DNA of 47,741 bases from Methanolobus halotolerans (lineage in GTDB: Archaea > Halobacteriota > Methanosarcinia > Methanosarcinales > Methanosarcinaceae), in assembly GCF_004745425.1 (NCBI RefSeq), contig NZ_PGGK01000015.1:1-47741 (forward strand), read 5' to 3'. How positions within the stretch are numbered: position 1 is the stretch's first letter; each line of letters starts with the position of its first letter. The position numbers and the translations under genes are program-made. The notes under the pieces were generated by a model, which did not search any database, was not told where the DNA came from, and saw only the letters and a list, made by a program, of their open reading frames with translations. This document shows, piece after piece, positions 35,426 to 43,524 of this stretch.

Positions 35426-36124
35426 TCATACCTGAAGAATGATACTTTCATTTACATCCATTAGAACAACGTCGGTATCTGATACCTTTTTCACACAGGA
35501 TACGAAAATATGAGGATCCTGTTTTATTCTTTCATAGGTGTTATAGTGCATGGGAATTGCTATTTTTGGCTGCAACATCCTCACCGCAAGTGCGGCATCT
35601 CTGGCATCCATTGTATAGCGTCCTCCTATAGGAACTATTGCGACATCGGGACTGTAAAGTTCAGATATCAGTCCAATGTCCCTGAAAAGACCTGTATCTC
35701 CCGCATGGTATATGGAAACATTTCCGGCACGGATGACAAAACCTGCTGCTTTTCCCCCGTCAATGGTCCGACCAGATTCATCTATGGAAGAAGAATGGCA
35801 TGCATCCGTCATGGTAACATCAAAACCACCTATATTTATCCTACCTCCTATATTCATCCCTTCGGTAAGTACGTCCTTTGAGCGCAGGTACTGGGAAAGT
35901 TCATGAATGCATACGACTTTGCAACCTGTCCTCCTTGCAATCTCCACAGTATCTCCCAGGTGATCACGGTGACCATGAGTCACGGCAATAACATCAGGTT
36001 CAAGCTCGGAAACTGAAACTGTTGCTGCAGGATTACCAGTTATGAAAGGGTCAATAAGAATCTTTTTCTTATACATTATTTCAAAACAGGAGTGTCCAAG
36101 CCATGTAAGTCGTACTTTATTCAT
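35426..36124 (-). CDS. UPF0173 metal-dependent hydrolase (metallo-beta-lactamase fold)
   Basis: 232 residues from the ATG at 36124. A longer frame to 36229 would overlap the divergent gene and adds 35 residues unlike the family, so the shorter start is preferred. 'LTWLGHSCFEI' opens the fold, and 'VTHGHRDHLGDT' gives the metal-binding H-x-H-x-D-H set. 'DACHSSS', 'YHAGDTGLF' and 'PMHYNTY' complete the site. All match UPF0173 (YtkL-like) proteins. The physiological substrate of this group is unknown. No Shine-Dalgarno is seen; translation is probably leaderless. Confidence 0.88.
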   Translation of the reverse strand: MNKVRLTWLGHSCFEIMYKKKILIDPFITGNPAATVSVSELEPDVIAVTHGHRDHLGDTVEIARRTGCKVVCIHELSQYLRSKDVLTEGMNIGGRINIGGFDVTMTDACHSSSIDESGRTIDGGKAAGFVIRAGNVSIYHAGDTGLFRDIGLISELYSPDVAIVPIGGRYTMDARDAALAVRMLQPKIAIPMHYNTYERIKQDPHIFVSCVKKVSDTDVVLMDVNESIILQV

Positions 36125-36205
36125 ATGCACAGAGTAGCTTTTTAGAAATAATAATTTTGTGTCAGAATGATTATATCCTTGTAGTAAAATATACAAATTG
36201 TATTT

Positions 36206-37372
36206 ATGGAAATCGGAATTGTTATCCACGGACCGGATATTGTGGATTCCGGTATGGCATGTGATATTATTAAGATATTACAGGGTTTTGGAAGAACGGA
36301 TTCCAGAATAGCAGGCGCCATCGGCAAGACTGCAGTACTTGATGCCCATCTGGAAAAATACATAAATATAAGTTCCTCGCTTAAACCGAGTGAATGCATT
36401 GAAGAATTTTTCCTTACAAAGGATGCCGTTGTTTTACTGAACCAGGGAAAAAATGTTGAAAATGGCCGGATATTTGGCAATATAGTAGTTTCTAATATCA
36501 AGGACAGGAATAAGAAACCACTCATCCAGATCGAAAGTCCTTCAAAACCCGGTGGAGAGGTCATTCCATGGAACATTTGTTCGGTTGCTCTTGCAACTCA
36601 ACTATCACAATTGCTTGGGACTTACCTGTCAGATGTCCCGCATGTTGTCATACCCATCCGGACAGAAGACCATGGCCGCAGGATAATCAGAAAGGTCCAT
36701 GGAGTGCATCCGGGGGAGAAGATATTCATTAATGGTATTATTGTAGGCCAGGCAATATCAGAAGACATAAATATCGTCACAGAAGACGGGTTCATTACAG
36801 AAATCAAAGGGGCTCAGGTCAAAGAACATGGACTTGAAAAGCTTCATGGTTATGAGAAAAGAGGATCGATCGATATCACAAGATGCTGGATAAAAAGTGG
36901 CCCCTTGCGAGGCAATGGGTTTTTAGCCCGCAGGCATATTCCGGTTTTAGCCGGGCTAAGTGATTCGAGTACGATAAGCATGGAGCATATAGAAGTACTG
37001 CCTGCCATGATAAAGGCAGTGATCATCGATCATGAAGCTGAAAGAACATTTGAGCTTGCGGATAATGCACAGGTGGCGATTACTATTGGAGATGATACCA
37101 CCGAGATAGCTGGGGATATTCTTTTCAGACTGGAAATACCGATCATAGGGATAACCGACGGAGACCTCGATGGTTTTTCCCACAGGAAACATATTCACCC
37201 GGGTTCTGTGATATTCAGGGTCAGTGATGGGCATGATGATATTATCGGCAGGAAGATCAGGTTGGAAATATTCAGGGGATATAAGACTGGTTCTTTTAAT
37301 TCTATTATTGAATTAAAGGAGAAAGTAAGACTACTTGCCAACAGACACATAAAATTCAGTAGAAATTATTAA
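36206..37372 (+). CDS. DUF2117 family protein of methanogens
   Basis: 388 residues. 'MEIGIVIHGPDIVDSGMA' and 'AGAIGKTAVLDAHLEKYINI' are recognisable as the start of DUF2117, a family of unknown function found largely in methanogens. The middle ('HVVIPIRTEDHGRRIIRKVHG' in part, 'GEKIFINGIIVG') looks beta-rich. The end repeats 'IGDDTTEIAGDILFRLEIPIIGITDGDLDG' motifs shown here only as IGDDTTEIAGD and GITDGDLDG, with acidic residues that could hold a metal or nucleotide. It is divergent from the UPF0173 gene. No Shine-Dalgarno is present; the start is TATA-close and probably leaderless. Confidence 0.7.
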   Translation: MEIGIVIHGPDIVDSGMACDIIKILQGFGRTDSRIAGAIGKTAVLDAHLEKYINISSSLKPSECIEEFFLTKDAVVLLNQGKNVENGRIFGNIVVSNIKDRNKKPLIQIESPSKPGGEVIPWNICSVALATQLSQLLGTYLSDVPHVVIPIRTEDHGRRIIRKVHGVHPGEKIFINGIIVGQAISEDINIVTEDGFITEIKGAQVKEHGLEKLHGYEKRGSIDITRCWIKSGPLRGNGFLARRHIPVLAGLSDSSTISMEHIEVLPAMIKAVIIDHEAERTFELADNAQVAITIGDDTTEIAGDILFRLEIPIIGITDGDLDGFSHRKHIHPGSVIFRVSDGHDDIIGRKIRLEIFRGYKTGSFNSIIELKEKVRLLANRHIKFSRNY

Positions 37373-37406
37373 TTTTTTTTCACTTTAAATATGAGCATAT
37401 ATAACT

Positions 37407-37444
37407 TTAAATATAATAATTACATATTATGTAGTAGAGCTCTA
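37407..37444 (+). promoter_or_regulatory. TATA box and palindrome at the start of the winged-helix regulator gene
   Basis: ACTTTAAATAT occurs twice (about 37382-37392 and 37404-37414); the second copy is a suitable TATA box. It predicts a start near 37440, within the perfect 10-bp palindrome TAGAGCTCTA (37435-37444). A palindrome at the start site of a regulator gene suggests self-control. GGGGT precedes the ATG by five bases. Confidence 0.45.
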
Positions 37445-37473
37445 TTATGAGCAAGATATAATAAGGGGTTATT

Positions 37474-37854
37474 ATGAAAGACTATGAAGTCAAAATACTG
37501 GATGACACAGACTATAAGTTCATTGAAGCTTTGAAAAGTCTGGGAATGTCAAGAAACGTCGCAACAACACTCACTTATCTCTCGAATGTCCCGGAGGCAT
37601 CCTCACAGGAAATTGAGATGAGTACCGGCCTCAGACAACCGGAAGTGAGTGTGGCTATGAGACAGATGCGTGAAAGGAACTGGATAGATATCCACAACAA
37701 GAAAGCAATTGGAAAAGGTAGGCCTACTAAGATCTACAAGCTCTCAGCACCTGTTGAAGATATCATCAAACACTATGAGCGTAAGATCATAGAAGATACG
37801 AAAACAACAATGGATGCTATTACTAAACTGAAGGACATTACTCGTAGAATGTGA
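37474..37854 (+). CDS. Winged helix-turn-helix transcriptional regulator (TrmB/ArsR-like)
   Basis: 126 residues. Residues 15-95 form a winged helix: 'SRNVATTLTYLSNVPEASSQEIEM' (in part) is the first helices, 'RQPEVSVAMRQMRERNWI' the recognition helix, and 'GKGRPTKIYKLS' the wing. The C-terminus is a charged helix, suited to dimer contacts. No ligand-binding domain is present. It could control itself through the palindrome at 37435-37444; other targets are unknown. Confidence 0.8.
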   Translation: MKDYEVKILDDTDYKFIEALKSLGMSRNVATTLTYLSNVPEASSQEIEMSTGLRQPEVSVAMRQMRERNWIDIHNKKAIGKGRPTKIYKLSAPVEDIIKHYERKIIEDTKTTMDAITKLKDITRRM

Positions 37855-37879
37855 TTTCTTTAATTGTGCCCGGTAATAT

Positions 37880-38092
37880 TTAACCCTGAGATGCTATGCA
37901 CATTATGGTTAAGTTGCCGGACACGGCCATTCCATCAAATGGAACGGCCTGCCCTTCTTTTAAAATAAGAACTGTTTCCTGATTTATATCAAGGATTTCC
38001 AGTACTTTTTCATATGTAGTGCCTTCCGAAACTTCCAACTTTTTGCCGGAGACATCGGAATTGAGTACTTCAATGTTCAATCGTATTTTCAA
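37880..38092 (-). CDS. Ubiquitin-like sulfur carrier (ThiS/MoaD/SAMP-like)
   Basis: 70 residues with beta-grasp features: 'MKIRLNIEV', a central 'GTTYEKVLEILDI' helix, then 'VLILKEGQAVPFDGMAVSG' and 'LTIMCIA'. It ends 'ASQG' rather than the usual Gly-Gly. One glycine remains at the end for adenylation or thiolation, but conjugation may be impaired. TTG start at 38092; the codon overlaps the stop of the small upstream gene (TTGA), implying translational coupling. A role in tRNA thiolation, cofactor sulfur transfer or protein modification is possible. Confidence 0.75.
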   Translation of the reverse strand: MKIRLNIEVLNSDVSGKKLEVSEGTTYEKVLEILDINQETVLILKEGQAVPFDGMAVSGNLTIMCIASQG

Positions 38093-38214
38093 TCTGCGGC
38101 TTCACCACCTTCAGATACTAGGTCATTGAGGTTTTCATGTAGCAGTTTTTCTTCAAGTTCTACATTTTTCTTTTCACCTTTACGTTCATAACCTCTTTTC
38201 TGGAACTTTGACAT
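38089..38214 (-). CDS. 41-residue charged protein coupled to the sulfur carrier gene
   Basis: Starts at the ATG at 38214 with GAGGTG seven bases upstream. The sequence begins 'MSKFQKRGYERKGEKKNVEL' and ends acidic ('LVSEGGEAAD'). The basic N-terminal half and acidic C-terminal half have no membrane segment or Cys. Its TGA overlaps the TTG of the sulfur carrier gene. I recognise no family. The strong ribosome binding site and coupling make it a probable gene, perhaps a partner or substrate of the carrier. Confidence 0.6.
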   Translation of the reverse strand: MSKFQKRGYERKGEKKNVELEEKLLHENLNDLVSEGGEAAD

Positions 38215-38414
38215 ACTAAAGCACCTCAAATAACATGTGCTTCAATAGGCTTTAATCTTTTCGGAACCGGAAAGCAAATGTGAGATTTCCTGAATGTCAT
38301 GTGGTTAGCTTAAGTTAAACAGGACAGTTCTTTCAAAATATCAGTAACTCACCAGTATGTTAATATTATATAAGGAGTGAATTTAACAGGAAAAATATCA
38401 GCTGAGCCATATAT

Positions 38415-39086
38415 ATGAACAATGGAAGAAAAATTCAGCTATCCGGAGATTTCCTGAAAACACTTGAAGGTAGAAATTCTCTTTTCCTGTATGGAAAAAC
38501 AAAAATAACCGGGAATGTAAGTGATCTGATCATACATCACTGTAACTTTTTTGCAGGGGCAATTATTCATATGCACCTGGATAAGTCCTCTGGTATTCCA
38601 ACTGAATTGATGGACCGACAGATAATACAACTTCCAGTTTCAAAGAATCTGACAAGCACAATGATAAAACTGGAAAGACTTGTTTCAGACAAAGTTCACC
38701 TGATAATTCTTGACAGTTTAGAAGAACTGGCACTGGAGGTTGGTATGAAACCGTGTTCCAGGTTCCTTTCAGTACTCTTCAGGAAAAGCAGGGAACAGAA
38801 CAGGACCGTTCTATCTTTTTATAGAGAAGATACCATTGATGCCAACTCAGCACAATATATCACCAGATCGTTCGATAATATTTTCCGAACTGATGGGAAC
38901 AATATATTCAAACAGGGCAGTGATGTCAGGACATGTGATACGTTGCCGGATAATAAGAAATCCACAGACCCGCATATTAGCACAGAGATGGAAAAGATAA
39001 GAGATATATTCAGGCTGACGCCTGAAGAGCAGAAAGAACTGGATAAAATTGTAGGTGACAGGATCAGGGAGTTCAGTATTTCCTGA
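38415..39086 (+). CDS. Possible degenerate RecA/KaiC-fold protein
   Basis: 223 residues. A Walker B-like strand 'VHLIILDSLEEL' (about 94-105) and a preceding 'LFLYGKTKITG' at the place of a P-loop suggest a RecA-type core. The GxxGxGKT sequence is lost, so ATP binding is doubtful. The end ('LTPEEQKELDKIVGDRIREF') is a charged helix. A TATA box (ATATTATATAAGG, about 38359-38371) lies upstream. No family match is certain. Its position beside MinD-like and KaiC-like genes supports a regulatory role, such as an inactive partner. Confidence 0.5.
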   Translation: MNNGRKIQLSGDFLKTLEGRNSLFLYGKTKITGNVSDLIIHHCNFFAGAIIHMHLDKSSGIPTELMDRQIIQLPVSKNLTSTMIKLERLVSDKVHLIILDSLEELALEVGMKPCSRFLSVLFRKSREQNRTVLSFYREDTIDANSAQYITRSFDNIFRTDGNNIFKQGSDVRTCDTLPDNKKSTDPHISTEMEKIRDIFRLTPEEQKELDKIVGDRIREFSIS

Positions 39087-39132
39087 GAACATACAAATGT
39101 AAAATCAAACTAGAGAGATGTCTGCTCAGATA

Positions 39133-39870
39133 TCATACGAACTTTTCAGCAATGGTCTTCAACTGTAAACAGTAGTCACATTCCGGGTCTTCCTCCATGA
39201 CGAGCTTCCTTGACCAGGCACGTGCAACGTAATCATCAAAGGTCATCGACCCCAGCAGATATGTGCCAAGTTTATTGCTGAAATCTTTAATTACTTCTTC
39301 TATCTCCTTTTGTTTATCCCTGGGCGTCCTGTTGAAGAGCAGGTTCGCCTTGGTGCCCAGCTTGTCTGCCATATTGGAAAGGATGTAGGTTCCCCTTATG
39401 TCCTGTACATCGATCGTACAGATAATCGTAGCCTTGTCAGCAAGGTTCATAGTCAGCAGACTGGAGCGATTTATGCCCGGACTGCAATCAAAAATTAAAT
39501 GCTCGATCAGAAGGTCCCTTTGCAGGGCATTGATGAGCTCGGACATCTTTTCCCTGGCTTCTGCCGGTGTATCGAACAGTGAAGAGATATCTTCCTCACA
39601 CGCCCTTGTGGGTACGATGTAGAGCTCAAGTCCATCGCCATCATATTCATAGATGATGTCTTCTGCCCTGCACCTGCCCTGCAGGAAATCTATAAGTGTC
39701 ATATCATATTTGATATTGAAGAGCGAATGAATGCCAGGACCATTCACGTCAGTGTCAACAATACATACCTTCCCACCTCTCTTCGCAAGCAAGACTCCCA
39801 GGTTTCCGACAAAAGTAGTCTTCCCCGTACCCCCTTTATATGAATGGAAACTTAATAGCATATCCTTCAC
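39133..39870 (-). CDS. MinD/ParA-type ATPase
   Basis: 245 residues. Deviant Walker A 'KGGTGKTT' (12-19) with the signature Lys, 'VDTDVNGPGI' (switch I region) and 'LIFDCSPGIN' (Walker B region) identify a SIMIBI-class MinD/ParA ATPase. There is no C-terminal amphipathic membrane-targeting helix of the MinD type that I can see. The C-terminus has 'DPECDYC', a possible metal site. Its ATG overlaps the stop of the helix-turn-helix gene (ATGA). Such ATPases position proteins or DNA in the cell. Here the cargo may be the neighbouring KaiC/coiled-coil operon products, which is inference. Confidence 0.85.
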   Translation of the reverse strand: MKDMLLSFHSYKGGTGKTTFVGNLGVLLAKRGGKVCIVDTDVNGPGIHSLFNIKYDMTLIDFLQGRCRAEDIIYEYDGDGLELYIVPTRACEEDISSLFDTPAEAREKMSELINALQRDLLIEHLIFDCSPGINRSSLLTMNLADKATIICTIDVQDIRGTYILSNMADKLGTKANLLFNRTPRDKQKEIEEVIKDFSNKLGTYLLGSMTFDDYVARAWSRKLVMEEDPECDYCLQLKTIAEKFV

Positions 39871-40286
39871 CCCAGTAACTGATCCAGCTTATCTTCTACT
39901 TCCTCGACTGCCGACCAATGATTATCCTTATCTTGCGTGGCCTTTTTCTTCATAGAATAATATATTTTTTTACCTTTTCTATCCCTCTCAAGCCAGCCAC
40001 CCCTATATAGTTCATTGAGATACTTGTTTTCGATGGACCTGTGCCTCCCGGTAACAAGACTCACTTCATCAGCAGTACAGGACTCTAATTTTGAAACAGC
40101 AAACAACGACTTTCGGATGGAGTCAGGAACAGTAAGAAAAACTGCCATTTTATCTTCGATCGGCGGAGAAGAGTATGTTTCAAGCTTAGATAGACGTGAT
40201 TCCATTATTTTTAAACGCCTGTCAATATCATACAGATACTCCAGAATATCAGTATTATTTTGTGGATCAGACATGGTTATCAACAT
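39867..40286 (-). CDS. Coiled-coil winged-helix protein coupled to the MinD/ParA gene
   Basis: 139 residues from the ATG at 40286; a second ATG four codons on (40274) is possible. A short coiled coil (about 12-40, 'YDIDRRLKIMESRLSKLE') precedes a winged helix (50-115), with 'CTADEVSLVTGRHRSIENKYLNEL' (in part) as the helix-turn-helix and 'GKKIYYSM' as the wing. ACTTATATATTAT (minus strand, about 40333-40345) is a very good TATA box. The stop overlaps the ATPase start, so the pair is made together. It may be a ParB/MinE-like partner or a local regulator. Confidence 0.75.
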   Translation of the reverse strand: MLITMSDPQNNTDILEYLYDIDRRLKIMESRLSKLETYSSPPIEDKMAVFLTVPDSIRKSLFAVSKLESCTADEVSLVTGRHRSIENKYLNELYRGGWLERDRKGKKIYYSMKKKATQDKDNHWSAVEEVEDKLDQLLG

Positions 40287-40476
40287 AATAAAGTGATGTA
40301 TCTACTCTTTATCAAATTTAATAGATGTGATAATATATAAGTCTACTTAGTTTTTTTTATATACGGATCACATAGTCCATATGAATATCCGATTGGAGTT
40401 AAAAACAATATCTGAATTTTTCTGCAGTTCGATAAATATATAAATAAGCACAGCATACCCATGACGGGAGATTGAT

Positions 40477-41169
40477 ATGAGAAGTTCATCTTTTATAAAA
40501 GGCCTGGATGAGATTCTCTGCGGAGGGTTTATTCATCCATCTGCGATCCTTGTTGCAGGAAGCACAGGTTCCGGCAAGACCAACATCTGTCTTCAGTCAC
40601 TGTTCGAAGCCGCAAAACATGGAGAGAACTGTGTCTACATATCACTACTTTCCGAATCCGAAATAAAGATCACACGCTTTCTTTCATCCTTTGATTTCTT
40701 TTCAGAGGACGTCCTTGATTCAGGAAAGCTCCGGATCTGTCCTATCAGCGCAGATACCATTTCCAAAGGTGATTTCTCAATATTTGAATACATAAATGAA
40801 CATGTGCTTGATACTTCACTCTCCAGGGTTGTCATTGACCCTATAACGATCCTTGCTGAAATAGACAGCACCTTCGAAGAGAGACAGTTCAGAGGCTGTG
40901 AGCTTAGAACTTTCATTCATAATCTTTTTTATGAGTTTGAGGAGAGGGGTATCTTACTGATGGTTACTGGAGAGATCCCTGAAGAAGAAGTTGCTTCCAG
41001 TACCTGGTCATATATGGTTGATACGGTCCTCGAACTAAAAAGGATAAAACAAGGGAAGAATGTCCACCGACATCTCGAAGTGATCAAGACCAGAGGGAGC
41101 GATTTTGTTCCAGGGGAACATGCATTCCTTATTACTTCCAGCGGGATGAACCTGATACGGGAATGTTAA
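40477..41169 (+). CDS. KaiC/RAD55-like RecA-superfamily ATPase, single domain
   Basis: 230 residues. Walker A 'GSTGSGKT' (28-35) and Walker B 'VVIDP' (about 118-122) are intact. The catalytic Glu pair found after strand two in KaiC ('SMEEP' in the operon paralogue) is replaced by 'SLLSESE', so hydrolysis may be weak or altered. TATA ATAAATATATAAAT at about 40432-40445 and GGGAG six bases before the ATG mark an own promoter. It ends convergently with the GNAT gene, overlapping by four bases. Confidence 0.85.
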   Translation: MRSSSFIKGLDEILCGGFIHPSAILVAGSTGSGKTNICLQSLFEAAKHGENCVYISLLSESEIKITRFLSSFDFFSEDVLDSGKLRICPISADTISKGDFSIFEYINEHVLDTSLSRVVIDPITILAEIDSTFEERQFRGCELRTFIHNLFYEFEERGILLMVTGEIPEEEVASSTWSYMVDTVLELKRIKQGKNVHRHLEVIKTRGSDFVPGEHAFLITSSGMNLIREC

Positions 41170-41957
41170 GAATTACTTACAAAACTTTTTAAAAAGAGAT
41201 TCATTTCGTTTAAAAGGTTCCCATCAAGCAAATGACTTGAATTCATGAGAAGGGTCTCAAATCTGATAATATCTTTTTTACTTATTGCTTTGCCCATGTT
41301 AGACATGAACATAAGGGATTCGTAGGAATCAATTAGCTCGGGCATTACCATCCGCGGATAATTTCCTGCGATAATCTTCAGAAGAACTCTTGCCTTGGGA
41401 TATGAAAGAAGCAGGTAGTTCTTATAGCGTGATGAGACAGTACAATCATTGCCACTGACCTTTTCAAACATAAGTTTCTCTTTGAAGAAGCGGGCCGCAT
41501 CAGCATTATCTGGCATCGTTATGATATTTGACCTCAGGCATTCCACGGCAATTGCAAAAAGCAGTCGGCCTATTCCAATGTGTCTGAAGGAGGGATGAAC
41601 CTCTATACTTCGAAGTAAATAGACAGAATGCCTGACAACACTTTTCTTTCCTTTGTGCACCCTTTCAACATCATCTGCAATCTTTTCGAAGCGTGCAAAA
41701 CCTAAAAGCCTGTCCCGGTCATCCGTGGCAGCAAAGAGAGCATGCCCCGAGCTCACGGACCTCTTAAGCAGAAATTCATAAGGCATGCCGAATTTTTTAT
41801 GAAAATAATTGAAACCTGATAAGTTGGCCCGCCCGACTTCAATAATAAAGTTATCCACTGCGGACTCTGACCCTATCAATCCGTAAGAGATACTCCCGGC
41901 CCTGTGCAATACAGACATATCATCAATCGACATTTCAATTCCATTTTTTTCAGACAT
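41166..41957 (-). CDS. GNAT-family acetyltransferase with C-terminal extension
   Basis: 263 residues. The GNAT core is at about 25-180: 'RDRLLGFARFE' and 'LLRSIEVHPSFRHIGIGRLLFAIAV' (in part) hold the acetyl-CoA loop R-H-I-G-I-G. 'DNADAARFFKE' follows. The last 75 residues are helical and unassigned. The start overlaps the stop of the coiled-coil gene by eight bases, so it is the last gene of the seven-gene operon. It may acetylate a partner protein of that operon, which is inference. Confidence 0.75.
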   Translation of the reverse strand: MSEKNGIEMSIDDMSVLHRAGSISYGLIGSESAVDNFIIEVGRANLSGFNYFHKKFGMPYEFLLKRSVSSGHALFAATDDRDRLLGFARFEKIADDVERVHKGKKSVVRHSVYLLRSIEVHPSFRHIGIGRLLFAIAVECLRSNIITMPDNADAARFFKEKLMFEKVSGNDCTVSSRYKNYLLLSYPKARVLLKIIAGNYPRMVMPELIDSYESLMFMSNMGKAISKKDIIRFETLLMNSSHLLDGNLLNEMNLFLKSFVSNS

Positions 41958-43518
41958 TTATCATTTCTTTCAAGGTTAAATACGTATACCTGCCTTTCTT
42001 AAAAGATGTAAGGAGTTGTGCCTGCTCCATACGTTCTGCAATCGAAGAAAGTTCATCGGAACCGATTGTACAGCCCCTCGAATTTATCTGATTCTCAAGC
42101 TGTTTCAGGGTTACCGGACCAAAGCTGGTCAGTTCCCCGATAATCAATTCCTCATAACTGCCAGTGGCTATTTCCAGATTAGCATCCTCTGTGATCTCTC
42201 CGGCTATTGAGACGTCATGTGCCTTTGAATCAGGATTCTTTAAATTTTCCACCTGTTCACGCAATTGTACAACCTCGGCCTGAATGCTGTTCAGCATTTC
42301 GATACTTACCATTGTTTGTTGCTGCTCCTGTATTGATACAAGTGACCCCTTTATTTCTTCCTTGTATGCATCGAAAGAATTACATATCTGAAGAACCTCC
42401 GAGCGGTCTATTTTTGACTCAAGCCACCCTTCAAAACAGGATATATCCATACCCATGGCTGTTTCCGCAGCATGCAAACTACCGTGTTCACCTGTTCTGT
42501 CAGAGGAGAGGGCCGATGCCAGAGTATTGTTCAGTTTCTTTAATGCCTTTGTATGAAGATTAATAGCTTTTGCAATATCTTGTATCTGATCATTTATCTC
42601 ATCGATATTCGTGGAATTCGACTTTATGTCATCCAGCTGGGTGTTCTGCAATTCAGCTATGAACTTTACATTCTCGGTCAGATCGGTAAGTTCACTCGTA
42701 GCTTTATTGATCTCTGACCAGATGCAGTCAATTGACCTTTCATGAGACACCACCTTCTCAACAGTATATTCACGGCTTCCTGTCTCTACAAAGGACCGGA
42801 AATCCTGTGAACTGTAATTCGGGACATGTTGCAACAGCAATTTAAATAATTCTACATATGTCTCATGAATCTGTTTTACGGAAACAAGCTTTGAGGAGGT
42901 TGCATCTGAAAGGCCTTTCACCCGGAAGATGCCATTTTCAAAATTGAAAAAATCTACACCCGCACTGAAATTACGCACTTTGTCCCTGGCATTCTCAACT
43001 ATATCTGTTGATTCCCGGTCTCCGAAGATATTCAGCATTGCATTATACAGGTCGTTGAGGGTCTTTGCATAGGTGATCTCAAGCACGTCAGGAGGAACTT
43101 TTGCAGCATCAAGTACTTCGGCATTGATAGAATCCTCTGCTTTGACAACTCTTCTAAGACGTTTGGAAAATACATCAAAATCTCTTCGCAGCTGCTTGAA
43201 TTCGCTTAAACCAGACCTTGCAGACAGTTCACCTTTGATGGAGGATATGTCCTCAGACTGTTCATCCAGATCTACATTCACTTTTTCATGAAGCTCTGCA
43301 AACTTAGCCTCTAATTCAAGATATTTCTCTTCCAGCCCGGAAAAGTATATGTCATGTATAGATAAGCGTAAATCCTGAGAGCCATCCATTGTTTCACAAT
43401 CACCTGTGGTCTCATTTCCAGTCCCATCAGGAACAGGAATGCATTCCCTGACATCGTCATCTACTTCCGGTCCTGGTACTTCCTCCGGAATAATAATATC
43501 ATTTTCATTGTTCACCAT
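41950..43518 (-). CDS. Long coiled-coil protein with C-terminal winged helix
   Basis: 522 residues. An acidic N-terminus (1-45) leads into heptad-rich stretches at about 58-130, 265-330 and 370-430. The C-terminal 70 residues ('LTSFGPVTLKQLENQINSRG', 'LSSIAERMEQAQLLTSF', 'GRYTYLTL') look like a winged helix. GAGGTG is two bases before the ATG; a GTG as second codon has better spacing. It lies six bases after the roadblock-like gene. A scaffold for the KaiC/roadblock proteins is likely from its shape; no family was recognised. Confidence 0.75.
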   Translation of the reverse strand: MVNNENDIIIPEEVPGPEVDDDVRECIPVPDGTGNETTGDCETMDGSQDLRLSIHDIYFSGLEEKYLELEAKFAELHEKVNVDLDEQSEDISSIKGELSARSGLSEFKQLRRDFDVFSKRLRRVVKAEDSINAEVLDAAKVPPDVLEITYAKTLNDLYNAMLNIFGDRESTDIVENARDKVRNFSAGVDFFNFENGIFRVKGLSDATSSKLVSVKQIHETYVELFKLLLQHVPNYSSQDFRSFVETGSREYTVEKVVSHERSIDCIWSEINKATSELTDLTENVKFIAELQNTQLDDIKSNSTNIDEINDQIQDIAKAINLHTKALKKLNNTLASALSSDRTGEHGSLHAAETAMGMDISCFEGWLESKIDRSEVLQICNSFDAYKEEIKGSLVSIQEQQQTMVSIEMLNSIQAEVVQLREQVENLKNPDSKAHDVSIAGEITEDANLEIATGSYEELIIGELTSFGPVTLKQLENQINSRGCTIGSDELSSIAERMEQAQLLTSFKKGRYTYLTLKEMINV

Positions 43519-43524
43519 GACACC

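Noticed and set aside
36125-36229. 35-residue N-terminal extension of the UPF0173 hydrolase
   Set aside because: It overlaps the divergent DUF2117 start and does not resemble the family, which begins at the ATG at 36124.
42207-42563. 118-codon plus-strand ORF
   Set aside because: It is antisense to the coiled-coil gene, Pro/His/Cys-rich, without start signals.
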